Below, piece by piece: positions 1 to 3,804 of a DNA stretch of 5,189 nt. Each line of letters opens with the position of its first letter. Position 1 is the first letter of the stretch. The translations under genes were made by a program, and so were the position numbers. Below the pieces are notes generated by a model, which was not told the DNA's origin, did not search any database, and saw only the letters and a list, made by a program, of their open reading frames with translations. The DNA lies in NCBI GenBank assembly GCA_964550465.1, contig CAZJZH010000057.1, positions 1 to 5,189 of the forward strand, read 5' to 3'. The DNA comes from CAZJZH01 sp964550465 (GTDB lineage: Bacteria; Patescibacteriota; Patescibacteriia; JACRDY01).

Positions 1-16
1 GTCGAGACATAGTAGT

Positions 17-45
17 TTGCTTATTGGACTGAACTTTCGTACAAT
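17..45 (+). promoter_or_regulatory. Predicted sigma70-type promoter for the site-2 protease gene
   Basis: A -10 box TACAAT at 40-45 matches the consensus at 5 of 6 positions. A weak -35 box TTGCTT at 17-22 (3 of 6) lies 17 bases upstream. The start of transcription would be near base 52, giving a leader of about 29 bases before the ATG at 81. The -10 is good and the -35 poor, so this rests on spacing and position just before the gene. Confidence 0.45.
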
Positions 46-80
46 GATGCTACCAGAGATTATTAAAAAAATCAACCCCC

Positions 81-719
81 ATGCTTTTTGCCCTCTTTTC
101 TGAGCCCGTACTGTTTGTCTTGTGGACCTTAGCGGTTGTCTACGGTATCACCATTCATGAATTCGCCCACGTGGCGGCGGCCTATGCCATGGGTGACACT
201 ACCGGCCGTGATTTAGGCCGCCTGACGCTTAATCCAATGGTTCACGTCGATCTAGTTGGCTTTTTGATGCTGCTGCTGATCGGTTTTGGCTGGGGCAACC
301 CCGCACCGTACAATCCGTATAAACTGCGCTATCCTAAATGGGGGCCAGCCCTGGTGGCCATGGCCGGACCATTCTCTAACCTGGTTAGTATTGCCGTCTT
401 TGGGCTGATCTTCCGCTTCCTCTCAGCCAGTGCTCTGGTGCCGGCCAACAGTTTGATTTTTGAATTCCTGGTCCTGCTGATGTTGGTCAATTTAGTGCTG
501 ATGCTGTTTAACTTGCTGCCTATTCCGCCATTGGACGGTTCACGGCTACTATTTACTATCCTGCCAGACCGCTGGGCTCAGTTTAAGCAGAACTTAGCTC
601 AGAACGGCCCGTTTATTCTCATCGGCTTACTGTTGATTGATTCACTCATCCCCGGCGCCTCGATTTTTGGCAGCATCTTTAATTGGGGGTGGAACATCTT
701 ATCTAGGTTGTTTGTTTGA
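81..719 (+). CDS. Site-2 protease family (M50-type) zinc membrane metalloprotease
   Basis: A 212-residue polytopic membrane protein with the hallmarks of the M50/site-2 protease family, which cleaves substrates within the membrane using zinc. The zinc-binding HExxH motif is HEFAH at residues 26-30, inside the first hydrophobic segment. GRLTLNP at 46-52 and HVD at 55-57 follow, then AGPFSN at 95-100. The third metal-ligand motif is NLLPIPPLDGSR at 144-155, with Asp152 the expected ligand. Hydrophobic segments lie at about 8-35, 58-72, 88-114, 125-146 and 174-190. There is no PDZ domain, so it belongs to the short, PDZ-less type common in bacteria rather than the RseP type. The length is normal for that type and all catalytic residues are present. 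The start at 81 is the first ATG after a predicted promoter; no Shine-Dalgarno sequence precedes it (the leader ends in CAACCCCC). It is probably the first gene of the plus-strand cluster. Its substrate cannot be told from sequence. Confidence 0.93.
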   Translation: MLFALFSEPVLFVLWTLAVVYGITIHEFAHVAAAYAMGDTTGRDLGRLTLNPMVHVDLVGFLMLLLIGFGWGNPAPYNPYKLRYPKWGPALVAMAGPFSNLVSIAVFGLIFRFLSASALVPANSLIFEFLVLLMLVNLVLMLFNLLPIPPLDGSRLLFTILPDRWAQFKQNLAQNGPFILIGLLLIDSLIPGASIFGSIFNWGWNILSRLFV

Positions 720-720
720 T

Positions 721-748
721 AATTACCAATTACCAATTACTAATTGGG
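721..748 (+). repeat. Period-7 AT-rich tandem array, 4 units
   Basis: Starting two bases after the protease stop codon are four consecutive 7-base units: AATTACC twice, AATTACT, then AATTGGG. The AATTACTAATT at 735-745 is the exact reverse complement of AATTAGTAATT at 1168-1178, so this array and the next one flank the SRPBCC gene in inverted orientation. The function is unknown. Confidence 0.8.
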
Positions 749-777
749 AAACAGATTGAGATCATACACACGCTGTT

Positions 778-1173
778 ATGAGAGAAAATAAAGTCACCAT
801 TGTTATCGATAGACCAATTGAAGATGTTTTTGAATTCACCACTAATCCGAAGAATACACATTTGTGGATTCCTTCTATAGAGGAAGAAGTAGCTGACTCA
901 TTTCCGCCAACTATTGGTACTGAGTATAAAAATCGTGGCACAGATATGGTGTGGGATTTGTATACAGTGGTAGAATATGAACCCGGTAAAACATTTACTT
1001 TAGCTGATCAGGAAGGTAATTATCATGTTAGATATAGTTACAAGCAGTTGGATGTCAATAAGACAGAGTTAGAATATTTTGAATGGATGGAAAATGGTGA
1101 TTTAAGTGATCCATTCACACAGGACATATTAAGTACACTTAAGGTAGTAATGGAGCGAGGGGCTAGCAATTAG
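778..1173 (+). CDS. SRPBCC-fold (START/Bet v1-like) small protein
   Basis: A 131-residue soluble protein with no signal peptide or membrane segment. The N-terminal stretch KVTIVIDRPIEDVFEFTT (residues 5-22), followed by a Trp at 30, is the usual opening of SRPBCC/polyketide-cyclase-like proteins: a first beta strand, then the helix with the pattern I-x-R-P-I-E-x-V-F-x-F. Next come strand-rich segments (GTEYKNRG near 48-55, VVEYEPGKTFTLAD near 64-77, YHVRYSYKQL near 83-92, TELEYFEWME near 96-105) and a C-terminal helix at about 113-127. The family binds hydrophobic ligands in an internal cavity; the ligand here is unknown. The gene is far more AT-rich than its neighbours: two hand-counted 60-base lines give 23 and 17 G+C, against 35 in a line of the protease gene and 29 in a line of the next gene. 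Its stop codon lies inside the following tandem array. There is no Shine-Dalgarno before the ATG. Recent acquisition is plausible but not proven. Confidence 0.82.
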   Translation: MRENKVTIVIDRPIEDVFEFTTNPKNTHLWIPSIEEEVADSFPPTIGTEYKNRGTDMVWDLYTVVEYEPGKTFTLADQEGNYHVRYSYKQLDVNKTELEYFEWMENGDLSDPFTQDILSTLKVVMERGASN

Positions 1174-1202
1174 TAATTAGTAATTAGTCATTAGTAATTA
1201 AT
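1168..1202 (+). repeat. Period-7 AT-rich tandem array, 5 units, overlapping a stop codon
   Basis: Three perfect AATTAGT units at 1168-1188 are followed by CATTAGT and AATTAAT. The first unit supplies the last codon (AAT, Asn) and the TAG stop (1171-1173) of the SRPBCC gene. The array fills nearly all of the gap to the next ATG at 1209. Confidence 0.82.
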
Positions 1203-1208
1203 TATTCT

Positions 1209-1541
1209 ATGTTATTTTCAAAAAACCCACTCGGCCCGCATCCGGCTTTGCTAGCCCTGCTACAGATTATCGGCGTGATGGTCTACTGTGGCATGATTGC
1301 CTTACTGCTCTCTACGGTTGATCAGGGCTTTGAGGTGCTCAACCAGCAGCTGGCCATCTTCTTTATGTTACTACTGTATGTGTTTTCTGCTGCAGTGGTG
1401 GGCACGTTAATTTTTGGCACACCGGTTTACTTTGCGCTGAAAGAAAAATTCCAACACGGACTAACCATCTTAGCCTTTGAGCTACTGTATAGCTTCGCCT
1501 TTATTGTCATCTTCTTTGCCTACGTGGTAGCAAGAGGGTAG
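1209..1541 (+). CDS. Hypothetical membrane protein with three predicted helices
   Basis: A 110-residue protein that I do not recognise. Hydrophobic stretches at about 13-35, 49-72 and 84-107 predict three transmembrane helices. A short N-terminal tail carries NPLGPHP (residues 6-12), a Gln-rich hydrophilic loop sits near 38-47, and a basic/acidic loop ALKEKFQHG separates helices 2 and 3. No catalytic motif or cysteine pair is visible. G+C and codon use resemble the upstream protease rather than the SRPBCC gene between them, so protease and membrane protein may once have been adjacent. The start ATG follows an AT repeat and TTCT, with no Shine-Dalgarno. The coding call rests on an intact frame, a coherent membrane topology and normal base composition. 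Confidence 0.75.
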   Translation: MLFSKNPLGPHPALLALLQIIGVMVYCGMIALLLSTVDQGFEVLNQQLAIFFMLLLYVFSAAVVGTLIFGTPVYFALKEKFQHGLTILAFELLYSFAFIVIFFAYVVARG

Positions 1542-1542
1542 T

Positions 1543-1574
1543 AATTATTAATTAATAATGCATAATTAATAATT
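1543..1574. repeat. Perfect 12-bp AT-only inverted repeat
   Basis: The arm AATTATTAATTA (1543-1554) is exactly complementary to 1563-1574, with an 8-base spacer. It starts two bases after the TAG stop of the membrane-protein gene. The stem has only A-T pairs and no T tract follows, so it is not a convincing terminator. It seems related to the AATTA-based arrays around it. Confidence 0.7.
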
Positions 1575-1596
1575 GGAAAGCAGGCATTAGGAGATA

Positions 1597-1662
1597 GAAA
1601 TTTAGAAATTAAGAAACTGGAAATTAGCATATCGTAATTCGTAATTAGGCAATTAGCAATTA
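1597..1662 (+). repeat. Degenerate 8-base then 7-base AT-rich tandem arrays
   Basis: Bases 1597-1628 form four diverged 8-base units of the type GAAATTAA. Bases 1634-1662 hold units of the GTAATTA/GCAATTA type with period 7 and one extra base at 1648. Together with the inverted repeat before them, they fill most of the gap between the plus-strand cluster and the convergent terminator. No coding potential was seen here. Confidence 0.65.
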
Positions 1663-1670
1663 ACAATGTC

Positions 1671-1711
1671 AGAAAAAGAAAACACCCCGCCTGTGCAATA
1701 GGTGGGGTGTT
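1671..1711 (-). terminator. Rho-independent terminator of the 164-residue protein gene
   Basis: Arms at 1681-1691 and 1701-1711 (AACACCCC.CC against GG.GGGGTGTT) form an 11-position stem with one imperfect pair and a 9-base loop. Read on the minus strand, the stem is followed at once by TTCTTTTTC, a good U tract. It lies 13 bases past the minus-strand TAA. In the plus direction the imperfect pair becomes a G-U wobble and a weak T run (GATTTTG) follows, so it may also serve the converging plus-strand genes. Confidence 0.85.
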
Positions 1712-1724
1712 GATTTTGATAATG

Positions 1725-2219
1725 TTAGGTGGTTGGTGTTTCGGAGCTGGTTTCGATACCCAAGTCTTCCGCTGCTTGGAAGATGTCACGGAGAAATTGT
1801 AGGGTCTCCAAATCGTACAGCTGCTCGCGAGCTTCGTCTTCGTCGAATACCCCGACACCCTGCAGTACTTGCAGTTGAGCTTTGGCGTCGGCGAAGCTGA
1901 TTTCGTTGCAAAGGAGTTTCCATAGTAGCGGCGGGAAGCCTTCCGGTATGTCCGCCCTGTTGTCTGGGACACCCAAATAGGCTTGCATTTGCGGAAAAGC
2001 ATCGATGGTATGCAGGGCATCTTGCGCCTCTTCTTCAGATAGCTCGCCTTTGCCAATCAACCCCTGCAGGGCGTTCTCAGCCTGCTCACGGGTGATAACC
2101 CCGGTCATGCAGCTAACGGTGATGGGCGCGATGTAGGCGACTTCGTTGGCGATTAAATCTTCCAGGTGCTCGAGATGCTTGCGGCCAGCTTCATGGTCGG
2201 AATGTTGGTCATCGGACAT
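1725..2219 (-). CDS. Acidic hypothetical protein with four helical 12-residue repeats
   Basis: A 164-residue, strongly acidic, soluble protein with no signal peptide or membrane segment. I do not recognise its family. Four copies of a motif of the form G-x-(I/L/F)-(T/S/D)-x-x-x-A-x-x-(A/Q)-L occur at residues 40-51, 58-69, 105-116 and 123-134. Copies 1 and 2 and copies 3 and 4 are each offset by exactly 18 residues. Residues 42-82 and 107-147 align over 41 positions without a gap, with 11 identities, so the protein looks like an internal duplication of a helical-hairpin pair. The motif is loosely like the G-x-(I/L)-T-x-E-E-(F/A) turn of SHOCT-type helical modules, but that is only a resemblance. 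A His/Asp-rich N-terminus (3-18) and a Ser/Thr/Glu tail (157-164) look disordered. It is a single-gene unit with its own promoter, strong ribosome binding site and terminator. Confidence 0.85.
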   Translation of the reverse strand: MSDDQHSDHEAGRKHLEHLEDLIANEVAYIAPITVSCMTGVITREQAENALQGLIGKGELSEEEAQDALHTIDAFPQMQAYLGVPDNRADIPEGFPPLLWKLLCNEISFADAKAQLQVLQGVGVFDEDEAREQLYDLETLQFLRDIFQAAEDLGIETSSETPTT

Positions 2220-2224
2220 GCGAA

Positions 2225-2230
2225 CCTCCT
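2225..2230 (-). promoter_or_regulatory. Strong Shine-Dalgarno site, AGGAGG
   Basis: On the minus strand AGGAGG sits 5 bases before the ATG at 2219-2217 and fixes that start. It is the only clear Shine-Dalgarno in front of any gene in the window. The bases just upstream (CCTAACTTTAGG) are self-complementary and could form a small stem touching the site, but the loop would be very short. Confidence 0.85.
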
Positions 2231-2260
2231 AAAGTTAGGTTTTTGAAAGGACGTGCTCTA

Positions 2261-2289
2261 TTTATTTCATAGATAGTCGTTTTTGTCAA
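2261..2289 (-). promoter_or_regulatory. Sigma70-type promoter for the 164-residue protein gene
   Basis: On the minus strand a perfect -35 TTGACA (plus-strand 2284-2289) is followed after 17 bases by AATAAA (2261-2266), 4 of 6 to the -10 consensus. Transcription would start near 2254, giving a leader of about 35 bases containing the AGGAGG site. Confidence 0.65.
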
Positions 2290-2329
2290 TCATTTCAAAA
2301 AGTTGTACTTGTTCAAAATGTCCTGGGGT

Positions 2330-2466
2330 CCGGGGGGAGCATCTCGCCCGAAGCTCGCCTCTGGGTAGGTAGGCGCCCTGAGCCCCAAAATGGGCGCGCC
2401 GGGAGGCGAGCTGGGTCAGAAGCATTTACAGGTGATAGATGCATCGGCGACCATGCTCCCCCCCGG
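2330..2466. other. GC-rich element folding as a three-way junction
   Basis: A block with much higher G+C than its surroundings and nested complementarity. The outer helix pairs 2332-2342 (GGGGGGAGCAT) with 2453-2463, 11 perfect pairs, extendable by CC/GG past one bulged C. Next, 2344-2348 pairs with 2446-2450 (5 pairs). One arm pairs 2352-2361 (AGCTCGCCTC) with 2403-2412, 10 perfect pairs, enclosing GGCGCCC (2372-2378) with 2392-2400 around a two-base bulge. A second arm pairs 2422-2428 with 2436-2442. The layout suits a structured RNA or a palindromic mobile element. Strand is undetermined: neither side has a clear promoter and T tract. It does not show the signature sequences of SRP RNA, RNase P RNA or tmRNA that I looked for. 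Confidence 0.6.
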
Positions 2467-2478
2467 CGCTTTTGCGCC
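2465..2478. repeat. Small GGCGC/GCGCC hairpin with TTTT loop
   Basis: GGCGC at 2465-2469 pairs with GCGCC at 2474-2478 around TTTT. Its right arm overlaps the left arm of the 26-bp palindrome, so the two hairpins exclude one another. CTTTTGCGCC (2469-2478) is nearly repeated as CTTTTGGCGCC (2480-2490). Confidence 0.6.
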
Positions 2479-2500
2479 ACTTTTGGCGCCAAAAGTGGCG
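2475..2500. repeat. Perfect 26-bp palindrome
   Basis: All 13 pairs from C2475-G2500 inward to C2487-G2488 match; the centre is GGCGCC flanked by TTTT and AAAA. There is no spacer, so a dyad-symmetric DNA site or a cruciform is possible as well as a hairpin with a small loop. No T tract follows on either strand, so it is not a standard terminator. It abuts the three-way-junction element. Confidence 0.85.
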
Positions 2501-2682
2501 AAGAAATAGTTATTGTCAATTGAGGAGAGGGTCATTAGGAATCAGGGAATTAAGCTATAGTACCTCCTCGCATACTACGATATACCGCATGCAGTGTTGT
2601 CCTTAATAACCGTACCCATAAACATGATGGCCCTCAATATCCGATACCTCATATCCCATATCCGCCGCCAGGCGTCTGCCTA
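2501..2682. other. Non-coding stretch between the structured element and the rpsL promoter
   Basis: No convincing gene was found on either strand. Visible items are a copy of TTGTCAAT at 2513-2520 that also occurs at 2283-2290, a weak GAGGAG (2522-2527)/CTCCTC (2564-2569) complementarity with a 36-base loop, and a period-7 array at 2636-2663. The longest plus-strand ATG frame noticed is 20 codons and overlaps the repeat array. Confidence 0.6.
2636..2663 (+). repeat. Period-7 array upstream of the rpsL promoter
   Basis: Four consecutive 7-base units: AATATCC, GATACCT, CATATCC and CATATCC. The unit sequence differs from the AATTA family elsewhere in the window but the period is the same. It ends 19 bases before the rpsL -35 box. 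Confidence 0.6.
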
Positions 2683-2711
2683 TTGACTAAAAAACCAGCC
2701 GATGCTATTCT
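2683..2711 (+). promoter_or_regulatory. Sigma70-type promoter of the str operon
   Basis: TTGACT at 2683-2688 (5 of 6 to the -35 consensus) and TATTCT at 2706-2711 (4 of 6 to the -10) are separated by exactly 17 bases. Transcription would start near 2718, leaving a leader of about 32 bases before the rpsL ATG at 2750. The in-frame ATG at 2702 lies inside this promoter, upstream of the predicted transcript start, and so cannot be the start codon. Confidence 0.75.
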
Positions 2712-2749
2712 GTGCATGCCAATTAGGGCACTTTTATTTTCTCTCAGAT

Positions 2750-3178
2750 ATGCCGACAGTTAACCAACTGATTCGCAAAGGCCGTAAATCAAAGCCAAAG
2801 AAGGTAAAATACGCTGCTATGCAGTCTACTTTGGATACCCTGCACCGCAAGCGAACGCACCTGCCAAATGGTGCACCAGCCAAGCGTGGTGTGTGTTTAA
2901 AGGTGTTTACCCGTACCCCAAAGAAGCCGAACTCAGCCCTGCGAAAGGTGGCTCGTGTGCGATTGTCTAATGGTATGGAAGTGACCGCCTACATCCCTGG
3001 TGAAGGACACAACCTCCAGGAACACAGCGTCGTCTTGGTTAAAGCTGGTCGAACCTCTGACTTGCCAGGTGTACGCTACAAGGTTATCCGCGGTGTTTAT
3101 GACACCCAAGGGGTGGCTGATCGAAAGCGGGCCCGTTCTCGCTATGGTGTCAAGAAGCCAAAGGCTTCAGCTGAGTAA
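2750..3178 (+). CDS. rpsL: Small ribosomal subunit protein S12 (uS12)
   Basis: S12 sits at the decoding centre of the 30S subunit and helps set the accuracy of tRNA selection. The 142-residue protein begins MPTVNQLIRKGR, the usual S12 start. An in-frame extension to 2702 adds 16 unrelated residues and overlaps the promoter, so it is rejected. Conserved blocks are KRGVCLKV (45-52), TPKKPNSALRKVARVRL (56-72), GEGHNLQEHSVVLVKAGR (84-101) and DLPGVRY (104-110). Compared with E. coli S12 (124 residues) there are 15 extra residues near 13-44; a similar insertion is known in Gram-positive S12. The residue matching E. coli Lys88 is Ser103 (GRTSDLPG in place of GRVKDLPG), while the Lys43 counterpart is kept at Lys58 and the Asp methylthiolated by RimO in other bacteria is kept at Asp104. 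First gene of the str operon; no Shine-Dalgarno is visible in the leader. Confidence 0.98.
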   Translation: MPTVNQLIRKGRKSKPKKVKYAAMQSTLDTLHRKRTHLPNGAPAKRGVCLKVFTRTPKKPNSALRKVARVRLSNGMEVTAYIPGEGHNLQEHSVVLVKAGRTSDLPGVRYKVIRGVYDTQGVADRKRARSRYGVKKPKASAE

Positions 3179-3200
3179 TTTTGTATACATTTAGATTCCT

Positions 3201-3668
3201 ATGCGCGGTAAGCAAGCTCCGAAGCGAACTATCGACCCAGATCCACGATTCAACAGCGTGGCAGTGACTCGTTTCACCAACTACTTGATGCAAGACGGTA
3301 AGCGGTCTATTGCTGAACGAATTGTTCAAGACGCTTTTGATATCATGGCCGAAAAAATGAAGAAAGATGCGCTGGAAATTTTTGAAGGCGCTATTCGTAA
3401 CGTCACGCCACTACTGGAAGTCCGTTCTCGTCGCGTTGGTGGTGGTAACTACCAGATTCCGTATCCGGTCCGGGGTAACCGTAAGCACATGTTGGCCTAC
3501 CGCTGGATTATTGACGCTGCTCGGGCCCGCAAGGGGATGGCTATGTCAAAGAAGCTGGCTCAAGAACTGATGGATGCCTACAATAAAGAAGGTAGTGCTA
3601 TGAAGAAACGAGAAGACGTTCACCGAATGGCTGAAGCCAACAAGGCCTTTGCGCACTTTGCTCGTTAG
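3201..3668 (+). CDS. rpsG: Small ribosomal subunit protein S7 (uS7)
   Basis: S7 nucleates assembly of the 30S head by binding the 3' domain of 16S rRNA and lies near the E-site tRNA and mRNA exit. The 155-residue protein is complete and of normal length. Signature blocks are VRSRRVGGGNYQIPYPVR (about 74-91), where a beta-hairpin contacts the E site, RWIIDAARAR (about 101-110), and the near-invariant C-terminal KKREDVHRMAEANKAFAH (about 135-152). The N-terminus is MRGKQAPKR, a basic rRNA-binding tail. It follows rpsL by 22 bases, in the expected operon order. No Shine-Dalgarno precedes the ATG; the leader ends ATTCCT. In E. coli, S7 represses the operon by binding the rpsL-rpsG spacer; the spacer here is too short and plain to show such a site. 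Confidence 0.98.
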   Translation: MRGKQAPKRTIDPDPRFNSVAVTRFTNYLMQDGKRSIAERIVQDAFDIMAEKMKKDALEIFEGAIRNVTPLLEVRSRRVGGGNYQIPYPVRGNRKHMLAYRWIIDAARARKGMAMSKKLAQELMDAYNKEGSAMKKREDVHRMAEANKAFAHFAR

Positions 3669-3717
3669 CGCTACAACATGTTTACTGATTCGCTCCTTTG
3701 TTCCTCTTAAGAAGATT

Positions 3718-3792
3718 ATGACCAACCAATACACTACCCAGACACTGTCTCTTTGCACTGTTACCGGTGGTGTATTTTTGTTTGCTTTTTAA
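3718..3792 (+). CDS. Possible 24-residue leader peptide between rpsG and fusA
   Basis: An ATG frame of 24 codons ending in TAA lies wholly in the rpsG-fusA gap and runs across both arms of the hairpin at 3728-3776. The peptide is Thr-rich in its first part and ends in a hydrophobic GGVFLFAF. AAGAAG lies shortly upstream as a poor ribosome-binding candidate. Frames this short are common by chance, so this is only a candidate; its overlap with an attenuator-like hairpin is why it is listed. Confidence 0.2.
   Translation: MTNQYTTQTLSLCTVTGGVFLFAF
3728..3779 (+). terminator. Hairpin with T tract in the rpsG-fusA gap (attenuator-like)
   Basis: AATACACTACC at 3728-3738 pairs with 3766-3776 over 11 positions, one of them a U-G wobble, enclosing a 27-base loop that holds a small AGAC/GTCT hairpin (3740-3743 with 3747-3750). 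TTTTT at 3775-3779 overlaps and follows the stem, and TTTGCTTTTT comes next. It has the form of a weak rho-independent terminator. Since fusA follows in the same direction without a clear promoter of its own, partial termination that lowers fusA relative to rpsL-rpsG is more likely than a full stop. Confidence 0.45.
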
Positions 3793-3804
3793 TTATTTCA
3801 TCCT

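Noticed and set aside
24..45. TTGGAC at 24-29 as the -35 for TACAAT at 40-45
   Set aside because: The spacing is only 10 bases; the weaker TTGCTT at 17-22 has the correct 17.
744..770. Separate promoter for the SRPBCC gene
   Set aside because: TTGGGA is available as a -35, but no acceptable -10 lies at the right distance.
721..1662. CRISPR array
   Set aside because: The repeats are 7-8 bases and contiguous, with no spacers and no cas genes nearby.
1520..2056. Minus-strand 178-codon frame overlapping the 164-residue protein gene
   Set aside because: It is in another frame of the better-supported gene, runs through the terminator and the AT repeats, and lacks a ribosome binding site.
2332..2463. 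SRP RNA, RNase P RNA or tmRNA as identity of the structured block
   Set aside because: The outer helix recalls small SRP RNA, but the conserved GGAAG/AGCAG tip motif is not at a hairpin end, and no RNase P or tmRNA signature sequences were found on either strand.
2313..2519. Minus-strand 68-codon frame across the GC-rich element
   Set aside because: It starts with TTG, has no ribosome binding site, and its sequence is dictated by the palindrome and inverted repeats; Arg/Pro-rich composition is what GC-rich non-coding DNA gives.
2624..2686. 20-codon plus-strand frame ending in the rpsL -35 box
   Set aside because: It is very short, lies over a tandem repeat, and has no ribosome binding site.
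2702..2749. Upstream in-frame ATG extending rpsL by 16 residues
   Set aside because: It overlaps the spacer and -10 box of the rpsL promoter, precedes the expected transcript start, and adds residues absent from S12; MPTVNQ is the family start.
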